From contig NC_036454.1 in assembly GCF_002775205.1 (NCBI RefSeq), positions 620,001-684,000 on the forward strand: a stretch of DNA of 64,000 nucleotides, read 5' to 3'. Both the position numbers and the translations under genes were made by a program. Within the stretch, counting starts at the first letter, position 1. The number at the start of each line of letters is the position of its first letter. This DNA is from Xiphophorus maculatus (Eukaryota > Chordata > Actinopteri > Cyprinodontiformes > Poeciliidae). This document shows positions 9,801-24,300 of this stretch, piece after piece. The notes under the pieces were generated by a model, which searched no databases, was not told where the DNA came from, and saw nothing but the letters and a program-made list of their open reading frames with translations.

Positions 9801-12800
9801 TCCTGTAGTAAAGGTCATTGGTCACATTCTTTGTGTGACTATGTGAAAAAGCCCAACCTCCTTTTTCTATACATAATAAAGAGCAATGCAGAGAAAGAGC
9901 TGGCAGAATTGATCCCAGACAGTGTTTGACGGCGGTTCTCCGCGTCTGTTTTCAGCTCTCTTCTTCTGCAGAAAAGTAATTTGTGTCTCTGGTTGATTCT
10001 TTGCAGGTTAGGACATAAAATAAAACTAACAACGTTATTTTTCTTTATCTTTGCAGAAACTTTCTATCGACTTCCATTCATTTCTATTGCCTAACCCCGA
10101 CTAAACCAAACCATTACCAGTATATACTTAATCCTAAACTTTACATAAACTCAATTCAATGCAGCTTGCATGGAGCAACTTAAAGAGAGGAATCAGGAAG
10201 TCTAAAAGAGATTACAAGAGGAGGACGGAGGAGCACCTAGACAATCATGCACGTGCGGGGGGCGGGGGGGGCTTGACCCCCTGCACCTTTTATCCTTGAT
10301 GCCCCTAGTGCCCGTTTTGAGTTTTCCTTTTCAATTTTTTATTTTTATCTGTATGTCAGAAGTCCTGCTTGTGTCCCTCAGCACTAATATTTAGCTATAT
10401 ATAATAATTTAGTAAAAATAAACTAGTCTGGCTGCCCTCAGTCTAATAATGACTCTCAGAGCCTCCATGTTGTTCAGACTCCGGGTCCATGGTGAGGAGG
10501 AGGCGGATCTGTACCTCTAACTATCAAATTATGGGCAAGAATATTTTTTCATACACTGGTTTGTGAATAAAAACAGGTCTGATGTTGACGTTAGAAAAAC
10601 TGTTTCTATTTATATTTTGTCCTTGCAGTAGCAGGAAAAAACCCGCCTCTCCCCTAAACACAGAAATGCTTCGACTGCAGAAAAAACCTCTGACTTTAAC
10701 TTCATCATTCTGCTAAATGCCCGGTTCACTACAGGCAGTCTGAGTCGGTCCACCGACAGGTAGAAAGAATGTCTGTCTTTATATCAGACATCCTGATATA
10801 AGACATGGTGTTAGAATAATGATCTAAGTTCATTTACTTGTGAGTTTATTTTAAAGGTTATGTTTTCATATTATTATTTTGTGTGTTGTTTACTTGACTT
10901 CTTTTCTTTTGTGATACACTATTAACTGTATTTAGGATGTTTGCCTGGAAGCTAGAAACATTAACATATTCCTGTGTTATCAGCTTCCTGTGAAACTAAT
11001 TAGTAACGGTCAGCCTCGTGACCTTGTAAGGGCATGTCCACAGAATGTTCCAGAACATCCTGTAGTAAAGGTTTTTGATCAATTCTTTGTGTGACTGTGT
11101 GAAAAAGCTCAACCTCCCTCCTTGTAATCATAATAAAAGGCAGTTGGGGACGAAGAGCCGGCGGAGTTGATCACAGACAGTGTTTAACGGCGGTTCTCCG
11201 CATCTGGCTCTGCTCCCCTCTTCTGCAGAAAAGTAATTTGTGTCTCTGGTTGATTCCTTGCAGGTTAGGAACTAAAATAGACCCAACACACGGTACCGAC
11301 TGTCACCGCGAGTTGTGACACAGATCAAAGCCCAGTACCACCTGGTACCACCTGCTGACTGTTCGCTCTGCTTCTCCTTAACGTTTCTACCAGGCGGTTT
11401 AAAGCCGCTGCTGATGGGATCTGGGCTGGAGGTTCGCAGCTGTAAATAGAAGTTATTGCAGAACCTCAAGTGTTAAAGGAAGATTCAGCCCAGAGCATTT
11501 AGTGTTCACAAAATAAACATCAGAGAAAATATTGTAGCAATAATTAGAACCGCAGCATAAAGCCAAACATGCCACAATGAAATGAATCAAAATGACCCTA
11601 AAGCATCGGGGGACTGACAGGGGCCACTGGGGGATTAAAGGTAGATTCCAGAGATGTGCATTGCAGCAGCTGTTCCTCCAGGGCCGGATCAAGGTAATAT
11701 GGGGCCTTAGACAGAACCGCCCTCCCCCCGGAACCCGTCCTACTAAGAACCTCAGCATCACTAACATGTTTAAATATAGATAAGGTGAATCTGTGAGAGG
11801 GAGACCAGGTTCATTGGCCGAGTTTAAAATCAATCACTGATTATTGGTTATTTGCTGTGATGTATTTGTGAACAAACCCAATTCAAACACAAAGATTACA
11901 CCATATTGTAGCCATGGTAACACAACAATCAAACTATCAAGATGATTCTTTAAACTTTTACAAAGTAAGCTTCCTAATTAAATCCTAAATGTCATTTTTT
12001 TCTCAGCCGAATGCATTAAATAAAATGAATGGCCCCTGAATATCTGGAGGCCCCTACCAGCAGCTACTGAGTTTTCTTTGCCTTTTATCCCAGTCTTACA
12101 ATTCTACTTCTCAGAGGTGCTAACATCAAAAAATTATATAGCGTTAACCCCTTTGAGCTATTTTGATCTATAAATCAGTCTGCAGCCAAGTTGTTGTAGA
12201 GGTTAAACAGATATTATTAGGGTTTAATTAGTAAAATTTCAGTAAATTTACTTATTTAATAACTTCATAACCAGTAACCTTCTCTCCTCTGGTCTGTTAA
12301 CAGCTACAGTCTCAGATCAACTCAGCCCTCCAGGACTGTCAGCAGCAGAAACAGAAACTTTATACATGTTGGGGAAAATATATTACATTTGCTTTGCATT
12401 GTCCCCACATGATGGCAATGATATATTAGGATTCAATTAAATTCTTGATTAATATGGGTTGCTGCTATGTTGTTGTACAGTTTTTAAGATCTTGTTCAAT
12501 GTGCCCTTTTTTTAACTTTGAGCCCCTGCCCCTCCAAAGGTCTCTGCACGGCCCTGTAGACGATAACGGCAGGCAGGTTTGGGTGGGAATCCAGCACATC
12601 ACCAACCAGTGGCAAAGCTAGACTTTTAAAGTTGGTGGGGCCAAGGAGGGGAGAGGGCCATCTCGAGGGGGGTGACAAAAATGAGAATGTGCATCTATAT
12701 ATAGATCCATCTATCTATATGCATGTATACACATGTATATATCAGAGGTGTATGTATACATACATATATACATATAATTCTAAAATCGTGTAGTGTGAAC

Positions 12801-15800
12801 TGGGCAATAAGGAAATGAAGACGGGAATGGTCAGTGGAGAGTACCGGAGTTGAACCTTTTTTCATCCAGTGTCATCAATGGAAAGAGAAAAGGGCCGCAA
12901 GAAACAATAAAGCTGATAAATTAAAATTAGGTCGATGATAACTTTCATTTATCATGCGATTAATTGAGTCATTGTTTATCGTGACAGGCCTAGGTAGGAC
13001 AAGTTAATTTCTCATCATATTCAACAAATAAAAGGGGGGTCATAATTTGAATACATAAAAATCTCCCTTTCACAGCTTTAGACACATTTAAAGACACAGA
13101 AGGTAGAATCATCTTGATTAAGGGTACTCTATATGAAGAGAGGTTTTTGCTTGGTAGTGTATATGGCCCAAACATGAATGACGAGGACTTCTTTGAGGTG
13201 CTTCTTAATCAAATTGCTGAGATGGATTGCCCAAACATACTTATCGGTGGTGATTAACTGGTCTTTATGCCTTCTCATGGACAGGTGCCCTCCCAAAACA
13301 CCCAGTTTAAAATCTCTAGGGCAGTAAGAAATATACTAGAGGAACTGGATTTAATAGACATATGGAGGCATTTCAACCCCTTAACAAAAAGCTTCACCTT
13401 TCACTCATTGCCACATTCAACAATGACACGCATTAATTATTTATTTATTTCGAATCATTTGGTCCACTTTGTGGAAGAGTCAAGGATAGGAATTATTTCC
13501 CTCTCTGACCATACTCCCGTTAGGCTAGCGATGCAACCTCCCAGACCACTGGATCGCACCGCTTCATGGAGGTTAAGTAGATTGCTGCTGCTAAATGAAG
13601 ACAAAAGATTTACAAAAATTGCTACAAGAGCAGATAGACTTATTTAGAACTCAATGACAATAATAATACTGACCCCAGGTTGGTATGGGATGCTTATAAG
13701 GCATATATGCGGGGGTTAATAATATCATATTCCAGTCGTAAGAGGAAAGAACGATTAGCAGAACAAAATAAAACTGAAAATAAAATTTAAAAACTTGAAG
13801 AGGAATATACTGTATCTAAACCATTTAAAATTCTAGGGGAACTAAAAACAGCTCGGGCTTCACTATCCGACATAATAAAGAAAGCTGAAGAGGATATATT
13901 ATTTGCACAGCAAAATAATATATTCTAGCAAAATTCTTCAAACACGGCAACAAACCAAACAAATCTTTTGACAAGATTAGTAAACAAAACCCCTGGCACA
14001 AACTTTATAGCCTCAATTCAGGACGAAAACGGCCATTGTCATATGGATAACATAAATGAATGCTTCAAACATTTTTATGAAAAATTGTACTGTTCCGAAG
14101 TAAAAAAAAAAAAGATTCTCTAGAACATGAACTGCTGGATAACCTAGATATGCCATAGTTGGCACCAGAACAGGCAAACTTATTAGAAGGACCTATAACA
14201 ACTCTAGAAATTGAAAAGGCCATCTCTTCTCTCCAATTTGGTAAAGCCCAGGTGCTGATGGATATCCTGTTGAATTTTTTTAAAACCTTAAAAGGCAAAA
14301 TTAGTTGATTAATACAACCGGTCTTTAAAACATTTCTTTAAAAATCTAAACTACCTGATACCATGTATATGGCAAATATTATTGTAGTCCCAAAAAAAGA
14401 TAAAGACCCAGAACAATGTTCGTTATATCGACCAATCAGCCTGCTTGGTGTAGACATGAAGATTTTATTCAAGATTTTGGCCACTAGATTGGAAAAGGTA
14501 GTCTCCAACATAGTCAGTATAGACCAAGCTGGTTTAATAAAAGAGCGTCTGTCATCAAATAATACTGAACGACTTATCAATATTATTCAACACCTTAATC
14601 AGACACAAATACCAGGCATCACTGTCTCAATGGATGCTGAAAAGGCCTTTGACTGTGTCGTACAGTGACGCAAAAAGTGGGTATGCACTGTATGCAACAC
14701 ATAGGGGCGATGTACTCGAGAGGTTGCAAAAACGATGTGGGTATTTTTTTTTCTAGGCAGCATTTTATGTACTTAACTGTTTGTGTATGAAATGATCAAT
14801 AACAGAGGAACAGCACTGATTTTTCGCCCCTCCCTTCCTGCCAGCCGTTCTCCCCTCCCATACAGGTCGCTTGGGCACGTGTCCCTTCGCGAACATGCTG
14901 AGGCGCGTTTTTCTTTCTTCATTTGAATTTTAGGAATGTACTCGAGAACGCAGAGCTAAAGATGAGGTGCAGAAAAAAAAACTCTGGGGCACAAAACAGA
15001 AAATGGAAGAGGTGGAGGGATAAAGATATTTGAGAGACGAAGAAAAGCTTTTCAAAGTGGTAGAAAGACAATTGGTAAGTAATGTCACTTGTCGTGAAAA
15101 CTGGTATAGAGTGGTGAGATCTTCCCAGGTAAACACAGAAAACAGATCATAAAGGCCTGAGAGACAAGTAATCTTGCATTTTGATTTACTGATTATAAAA
15201 TATGTATTCTTGTATTTTGATTTATTAATGATTACTAAAATAAGGATTTTTGTATTTTTATTTACTGATGATTATACAGAGTTGATGTAATGAGAATCAG
15301 ATCAAGAAATGAATAACACGATGAATAAATGGTGAATAGAATTAAACTCAGATGATTATTATAATAAGTTATGTTTGAATTAAATCAGAACAATGATTAT
15401 GTTTAATGATTTATGGTGATCACACAGCATACACAGAATTGCAACTGAAGTAATCATAGATTGTATGAAGCATGGTGACATGTTGTTCTCAGACTGTGTT
15501 ATAATTATAGTGGAGGTCAGGGCCAGTCAAGAGTCTGAGCTGAGCGGGAAGGCAGGGGGACTCCAAAGAGGAACTAGAATGTTTTCTTCAAAACCAGATT
15601 AGAGAAGTGAATCCAGATGGTCAGTGGACAAACAACAAAAAAGGAGAAGTGAGCAAGGCGTTAACTGCTGTCGGAAGGTTTAGTACTTTCCACGAAGCCA
15701 TCGAACGTTCGAGAAGTCACTTAAGCCATCACTCCATACACAACTATGGGGTGAGAGAGTATAAAAACCCATGAAAAGAGGAACAAAGTATACTTAGTCT

Positions 15801-18800
15801 CTGGTGCTGAAGTCAGTATAGACCAAGCTGGTTTTATAAAAGAAAGTCTGTCATCAGACGCTCTTGTGCTGTGGTGGCGCAGGGGGTTAGCACGCCCCAC
15901 ATTTGGAGGCCTTAGACCCACGGACATCGCGGGTTCGACTCCTGGTCCCGACGACCTTTGCCGCATGTCCTCCTTCAAAAATGGCGCCGGCTCAACTGGC
16001 TGCCTGCAGACGCAGCTCCCATCGTGTGTGTGTTAATCTGTGTATAAAAAATTCTTGCTGTAACTGCGAAATAATTTCCCTGCTGGGATGAATAAAGTAA
16101 TTCTTCTTCTTCAAGCCAACAAAAACATGCAGACAGAAGATCAGCAGAGGACCGCACCCTGGAACCACGGAGGAGCGAAGACTTCACACTGCTACAAGGG
16201 GGACAAGATCCATCGACCCTCAACCCTGGTTCCTGATTCAACAGCTGCTCTGTGCTCAACCCAAAGATCTCAAGGCTATTGCAACAGACTTGTTGCAGGA
16301 AAGACAAAGGTCACTGAGTGATGAAGATCTGAGTGTTCAGAAGACCACAATAAGTTCTGCTTTGCTTCTATTAAGAAGATGATTTTTGCCATACAAAGAC
16401 AAAAACTCTAACCAAGGACAATGAAGTTTTCTGTTGCCGAGATCATCGACCATCTGGGTATGAGTTGAACTGCACCCCAAAGTCTCGCTCAGTAAATTAG
16501 TGACACAGTTTAGGGAAAGAATTTAGGAAATAAGGAAGGTGTTTTTTAATAATTTTAATTTCTATTCTTAATTTGTAATCATTGATAATTAACCCGTCTG
16601 TCGCTTACCCCTGCTACAAAGCTTGCTTAATAAAGATGCATTAAAATTCTAATAAGATTTGTGGACAGTGAAATTAATTGAGTCATCTATTGTTTTTAGT
16701 TCGTCTAATTAGTGTAAAATAATGACTTTGGGGCTTATGTTGAGCCACTAAAAATGATCTAGTTTGTAACAAGTGCACATTGTTGATAGAGAGAGAGCTA
16801 CAATTAACAAGAGTGGTTATTGAAGTTATGCAGTTGCGAGGGCTACTCAGATGATTGCTTCTTAACTGAAAAGGGTCACAGCTCTTGGATTGTAGGTAGT
16901 TAAAGGGTAGACGAGTCTCTCTCCACACCAGCTTAGACAGATTATCTCTCCTAGACCTGTCTCAGGGTAAGAGTCGAAGGTTTAGAGATTTTCCAGACCC
17001 GTTAGACGGAGAGCTGGTCAGTAGTCAGTCCATGGGAGTTGTGAGGTTTAGGGTGGGGCTGGCTATTGTGCAATAACACAGTGTACCAACAAGACAGTTA
17101 TAAATATTCAGGTTAGCTTAAGCTAGCCTAAAATGACAGGTGGTTGTTTTTGTCTCCGCCCCGTATTGAACCAATACAGGACTCAATTTATTCCATATTG
17201 CTATAAATGCCTGATAGACACACTTATCAGACACATCTCAACAATAATTGTAATAATAACGACCAAAACAAAACACGGGACATATTAAGGTCAGCTAAAT
17301 CGTTATTGCGGGACCTAAACAGGACTCCCCAAACCCCCACAGACTGATGCAGTTGTCACGGTCGCTTAAAGAGTGACACTACACAGCCGTGGTGAGCTGC
17401 TATCAACCCGCGTCTTTTTAAAATGTCCACCCGATACTACACCGTCCTTAGAAAAAATACAGACGGAAGTGGGAAGACACACATTCCAGGCTAAACAATT
17501 ACAGTGACGTTTGAAAGGGGCATTAAAAAAATATGTGTCGGCGATATTCAGTGGCACACAGTGGGTTGTTTGATATCAGACAGAATGGATCAGGAGAGGA
17601 ACCGCAGACCCACCAGAACCTAAAGAACCAGACATCAGTCTCTTCATCCCTCAATCATGTCCTGAGACCGAAAAATAATATAAATGGCAATTTAAAGAAC
17701 AAATCATACAAATAGATTATCCATCCATCCATTTTCTTCCGCTTTATCCGGGGTCGGGTCGCAGGGGTAGCAGCTTCAGAAGGGAGGCCCAAACTTCCCT
17801 CTCCTCGGCCACTTCTTCTAGCTCTTCCGGGGGAATCCCAAGGCATTCCCCGGCCAGCCGAGAGACATAGTCCCTCCAGCGTGTCCTGGGTCTTCCCCGG
17901 GGCCTCCTCCCGGTGGGGCGTGCCCGGAACACCTCACCAGGGAGGCGTCCAGGAGGCATCCTGACCAGATGCCCGAGCCACCTCAACTGGCTCCTCTCGA
18001 TGTGAAGGAGCAGCGGCTCTACTCTGAGTCCCTCCCGGATGACTGAGCTTCTCACCCTATCTCTAAGGTAGAGCCCAGACACCCTACGGAGGAAACCCAT
18101 TTCGGCCGCTTGTATCCGCGATCTCATTCTTTCGGTCATGACCCAAAGCTTGTGACCATAGATGAGGGTGGGAACGTAGATCGACTGGTAAATCGAGAGC
18201 TTCGCTTTTTGCTCAGCTCTCTCTTCACCACGACGGACCCGTACAGCGCCTGCTTGACGGCAGACGCTGCACCAATCCGCCTGTCGATCTCCCACTCCCT
18301 TCTTCCCTCATTCGTGAACAAGATCCCGAGATACTTGAACTCCTCCAAATAGATTAATAATAAATAAATACATTTTGTGTAGAAAACATTAAAAACGTTT
18401 GTTAGGATTGTGTAGGAAAAACGTTGATATCTTTTATAAATGAAGTGTTGCTAATACAGCTCCGATGACATGTTTGCATACGCCTCAGAAAGTATGTAGT
18501 TGTGCCCCTGTGTTTGAAGTACTAAGATTTGGACTTGGAGAAAATGTTATAAACTGGGTAAAACTTCTTTATAAAAAGCCCACAGCATCCGTCTTGACAA
18601 ATGGCCTCTTGTCTGCACCCTTTGGATTGGGAAGGGGGATGGCGCAGGAAGCCCTGTTTCTCTGCTACTTTTCTCCTTGGCTATAAAGCCACTTGCAATT
18701 GCAATTAGACAAAGCAATGATATTAAAGGTATATTAATAGGAACAAAATTGTATAAAATATTATTATACGCTGATATACTTTTAACTTTGACAGACCCTG

Positions 18801-21315
18801 TGAAACCTATCCCGGGTCTAATTGACTATGTCAACAAATTTGGTAAGATATCTGGATATAAGGTAAATTACGTAAAATCAGAAATAATGCCTTTAAATGC
18901 CTGTGACAAGGGAGAACCAGCATTCATCAAGCCATTTCGATGGGATCCTACAGGATTAAAATATCTAGGAATACGCATTACACCTAGAATTAGCCAGCTC
19001 TACCCAGAAAACATCAATCCTATGATTATTCATATTAAGGATAAGTTGGTGAAATGGAAGAAGCTCCCCATATCCTTTCTGGGGAGAGTTAACCTTATTA
19101 AGATGATAATTTTCCCTAAGTTAATTTATCCAGTGTCTATGTTGGTTTTGTTTATTGACTCTGAAGATTTAGATGGAATAAATATCAGAATTTATTTGGG
19201 CAGGCAGGAAACCTAAAATTAAAACTGAAGTCTTACAACTTCTTAGAACCTCGAGTGGATGGGGTCTGCCCAAGGTTGAGAACTATGTACTGTCTTTACA
19301 TGCAAGAATTATTTCACTGTGGGCTACCCAAAAACACACTAATCTATGGCTTGAGATCGAGGAAAGTGTTTGTAAACCTTGTCACCCTATAAATATGTTA
19401 AACAAAATCGAGAACTCCCACTCATTGTCAGAGATAACTTTCTAATTAATAATACTATTAAGGCATGGGGCATTCTGAGGAAAATGTTATGACAATAAAA
19501 AATTTTCATCTTTGACAACATTGGTAGTCAACCCTGATCTGACGGTGCTGGTCCTGATCTTAGGTTTTGGCAAGATGCTGACATTACTACAATACATGAT
19601 CTAGGGAATAATGGAAAATTCAAGACATTTGAGGACTTAACACAATATGACATTGTCTCCAGGGATTTTTATAAATATCTTCAACTAAGGAATTATGTTA
19701 AGTGTTAAGGAGAAAAGTTATTATGTTAGCTTAAATTTTGGAAAAGCATGGCTCTCCTTTTCCTCCTGTTAGCCGGGTCGAGCGGATGTCATCAGGGCTG
19801 CAAAAGTACGGCGAAACAGAATGACGTCACAGATCACAGAGTTTAATTCATACTGAGCAATCGACAACAAAGCTGCAGAGATACAGAGATATGCATTTTC
19901 TCATAAAAATAAAAACACACACAAGGGGTAGACAGACAAACACAAAACACATAAGACAGACAAAGGCGCCCAAAATGTGGAGGAAAAGATGGAAAAACTC
20001 TCTCAGCCACTCTCCGGTACTGCCCTGAAATTTTAACCAAAGAGGCGTTTCCCTATTTAATATATGCAAAGGAGGCGCTCCGTTGTCTGACCAATTAGAA
20101 CTCCCTCAGACCCCCAAAGAAAGTTGGGACTTCCTGATTTATAGCAAAGGTATCTGTTTTTTATCTAAGTAAAGGCGGACCACTTTGTGCCCATCTCCAT
20201 CCGACCCGGGCCGAGAGGCGCCAAGAAGTCTCTGACCCCTTTCGGACTGTAAATTTTATTACTCTGTGTGTCAGCGGGGGAGGAAAAGGGCCCCGCCTGA
20301 ACGTCCGCCATTGTGAGCTCCCCCATGCTCCACAGAAAACTGTTCCAAATAAAGTGTTGGCTATCCCTTTACACATGTTGTAAGATTAAGTGTATTTTTA
20401 GCATTAAATAATCATTTTCCTTAGCATAAGACAAAAACATAATGTTCCCAGGGGATTATTATTTATCTGAAAAACTATTCTTGATTATCATATATATGGG
20501 AGATTTGTGTCAAGATTCTACACTGAATTACAAGCCCTAAGGAAAATTATGGAGAATTTAAGATCAACCTGGAACATAACTCTGAAAAGCACAATTGATT
20601 CAGAAGAATGGGAAGACATTTTAACTCTGCCTTCCAGAATCTCAGTATGTAACCAATATAAAGAAATGCAATATAATATTTTACACAATGTATACATATC
20701 TCCATATATACATGTAGCAAGTACACACCAGGAAGTTCTCCAAACTGTCCCAAATGTAAAGAAACCACAGGGACTAAAATTCACTGCTTATGGGAGTGTA
20801 AAAATAGAGGCATTCTGGAGAGGAGTATGTCGAGAAATTAGCTCTGCTATAGGACAAACACTTCTCCCTAACCCAGTGCTGTGTCTCCTTGGGCTCATAC
20901 CCAGTCACCTGGATTCCCACAAAGAGAGTGTACAATTCCTATTGATGAGAAAGTCAATGATGCTTAAATGGGTTGGTTGTGATGCCCCTACGACCCAGCT
21001 ATGGAAAAACGTAACTTCTGAAATTATTGTATTAGAAAGATTGAGACACTGTCTGAATGGAAAATTCTATGTTTTTTAAAAAAGATGGGAACGTGTGCTT
21101 GAATATTTCAAAATTAAAAGACCAGTAATGTGAACCCGAATGATGTATATCTTTAAGTTTATATATAAATGGTTACTTTTCTCAAGTAATTGCTGTAACT
21201 TATGTACATGCATCCTGTTTTTTGCTTTCTGTATCGGTGTAATAAGTTTTGTCCTGCTATTGTTCTTTCCTCCTCCCCCCCCCCTTCTGTATAAATTTCA
21301 AAATACCTAATAAAC

Positions 21316-21355
<40 letters not shown>

Positions 21356-24300
21356 TCCCCCATATGATAAGAAACAATTCCTCACTTGAACCTGTGAAAC
21401 TATAAAGGTAACCCAGATGAACAGTGTGTTTATGGAGCTACAGGAATCCTGCTAAAATTAGGCTGGTGTTTAACCAGCTCACCTGACAGCTGTAGAGCTG
21501 TAAATACAGTAATCTGTAATTACTGTACCATATTTTAATAAACCGATCCAGTTCAGTGCAACCATCAGGCCTAACAAAACCAGCTGTACCTGGTTAAACT
21601 GTACAGAGGAAACGATAATATTCATGCATGTTGTTTGCCAACTCAGCTTTACTATGAGTTAGTGAAACAGGTTTGCAGGCGTGTGTGTGGGCGTGTGTGT
21701 GTATACCTTGAGGCAGGCTTGTTGAGGGGGCAGGTTGGTGCCTCCTCCCACAGTGCCCACCTCTATAGAGGGCATAGTGCAGCTGATGTACAGGTCCTTC
21801 CCTGTTGGTCCTGATGGCTCCATGAGGGTAATGCAGTTACTGCTGCTCACTGACTGGGCCGGATCCTGGTAAACACACATGGAGAGACATGTTTAATGCT
21901 TAAGTGTAATAAAATAAAGGAATAAACATGATTAAAAAGAATCTCCTTACCTGCCCACAGGCTATGTAGATGGCAGCCACCAAGTTGGCAGCATGTGCAT
22001 TAAATCCACCAATGCTACCTGCCATGGCTGAGCCAACCAGGTTCTTACTGATGTTAACTTCTACCAGTGCCTCAGTTGTAGTCTTCAAAACCTGAGGAAT
22101 GGGAAAAACAGGGAAATTAATTGTGAGACAACCTTCATAGGTGTTTCTGTGTCCTGGAGATCACCATTCATACTGAGCACTGTTAATAGTGAGATATTTC
22201 TCCCTGCTGGCACCATATGCTTCCTCTGGATGAGGAATTCATCCAAGAATTTATAATTAAAGGCAATCTGCTGAGCTTTCTTAGATATGTTTTATTATAA
22301 CATGGTCAACTAAATTTGAGTATATTGTATTATACATCTGGGGTTCCCCCGGAGGAACTGCCAACAGTGCTGCCTGCTTTGTCCAGATGACAGTGGGTTT
22401 GTTGAAGCAGGTGTATGATGGCATCATCAACTCCAACTATATGGCGATAAGCAAACTGCAGGGGGTCTTGATATGAACTTGTATTCTTACTCAGATGGGC
22501 CAACAGGAATCTCTCCAGGACCTTCATGCTGTGGGATGTTAGGGCAACAGGCCTACAGACTGACGGGTGAGTTTTCTTTGGTACCGGAACCAGGCAGGAT
22601 GTCTACCCAACAGGTTGAAGAGATGCTGCAGAATCCTACACAGGGTGGGATGTCTGTTTGTCTGGGGTCAGGAGAAGAGAATGAGGAGTTTGTTCTTGAG
22701 CTGAACAGAGCTCATTTGCTCTGTCCCTACTTCCATCTGTTTGATCCTCCTTTTGATTGAAGCCTGTAATCTTCTTCATCCCTGACCACACATCTCTGAT
22801 ATTGTTCTTCTGCAGTTTATTCTCCAGCCTCTTCCTGTACTTCTCCTTGTTGTCTCTAATCCTGACTTTGAACTGTTTCTGTATACTCCTCAATAACTCC
22901 TTGTCTTGTTCCCTAAAGGCTCTTTTTTTTAACTTGTTTTAAAGTTCCTTTAGGTCACTGGTGATCCAGGGTTTGTTACTGGGGAAGCATCTCACTGTTC
23001 TGGTAGGGATGGTGCCGTCCACGCAGAAGTTAATATAGTCAGTCACACACTCAGTCATGGCACTGCTGTCATCTCCATGTGGCTGGAAGAGAGTAGTCCA
23101 ATCAGTTGCTTCAAACTAGCCTGGAGGGCCTCTTCTGTTTCCTGTGACCATTTCCCAACAGTCATCTTCCTAACAGGCAGCCTCTTCACTAGGGGTTTGT
23201 ATTCAGAGCAGAGAAAAACACGATTATGGTTCGATTTCCCCAGAGGAGGTTTTGGTTTGGAGACATATGCATCCTTGACATCAGTGTAAAGCAAATCCAA
23301 AATCTTGTTTTTCTGGGTGGAACAGCTGACAAAATGGTGAAACATTGGCAGCATAGAAGAGAGCGAGGCATGATAAAAAAATCACCAAGTATTGCAGATG
23401 CATTATCGGCAACAGTTCAGGGTGGAATTTAAACAACTGTCAAAATAACACTGGTGAACTCTCTTGGTAAATAATATGGTCAGAAACTTACTTCTAAGAG
23501 TTCAATGTCTAGGCTACAGAGATGACACTTCACAATAACATGTTCTGGATAACACCATCTGTTGTTCATAAACACCACTAAACCACCTCCCTTTTAAATC
23601 TGGTCTGCTGCTCTTAAATCTGTCTGCTCGAATAGTCAGGAAGCTTGGCAGAGAGACATTGGAGTCGGGGATACAATCCCGCAGCCATGTCTCCGTAAAG
23701 CACATTAATCTGCATTCCTTGTACTCTGGCTGAGTTCTTGTCAGGGCTTGAAGTTCTTCCATCTTGTTAGCCAACGATCTCACGTTGCCCATTACGATGG
23801 ATGGTACAGATGGTTTGATCTTCCTCCTTCTCTCTCTCCTTTCTGCTGCTCTGCATCCACAATACCTCCATTTCAACTTCTCTGGGATTTCTCGCTTCAG
23901 CTGTGGTATTATTTCAGCTTTTAAATGTTGTTCAGCTGTTTCCTGCTGTATACCACTCTGTTGCTATAGTTGCGCATCATAACAAAATGGCAAAAATACG
24001 AAAAATATTGCCAAAATCAGTCAAAACACAGCATGCAAAACATGAATCAACAGCTGTCCAAAAAAGCTTTTTTCATCCAAAAAAGCAGTAATTAATGTTT
24101 GAAAATCAAATTTAAATAGTAAAAAAAAAAAATCTCAATGAAAACACAGAACTACTCCAACCTGCTGCCACCCTCAGTGGCACACGCTGTGATTTTATCA
24201 GTGAAAGGTCCTACACAGGGGCGGATCTACTGGGGTTGCAGTTGCCACACAACTGGTCCTACACATATAAAATTTTACCTATTTAGCTGGACTGAATTCG

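Larger units (their letters stand above)
14663..18510. mobile_element. hAT-like composite inserted in the L1-like LINE
   Basis: The left end CAGTGACGCAAAAAGTGGGT resembles a fragment at 49067. The right end, inverted, reads CAGGGGCACAACTACATACT and matches the end of a copy at 30661-31125. The block carries a transposase-like N-terminus near 14960-15090 ([14 protein letters not shown], frame broken), an SINE and a Rex3 copy. No clear 8-base duplication is visible (GTGTCGTA versus TGTTTGAA), so the boundaries may have suffered deletion. The stretch 16114-17567 is not identified. Confidence 0.5.

Noticed and set aside
15863..15945. tRNA gene
   Set aside because: The A and B boxes are present, but the sequence continues into a SINE body and tail and lacks an acceptor stem.
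14655..18518. 8-base target duplication for the hAT-like composite
   Set aside because: The flanks GTGTCGTA and TGTTTGAA do not match, so no duplication is claimed and the boundaries stay tentative.
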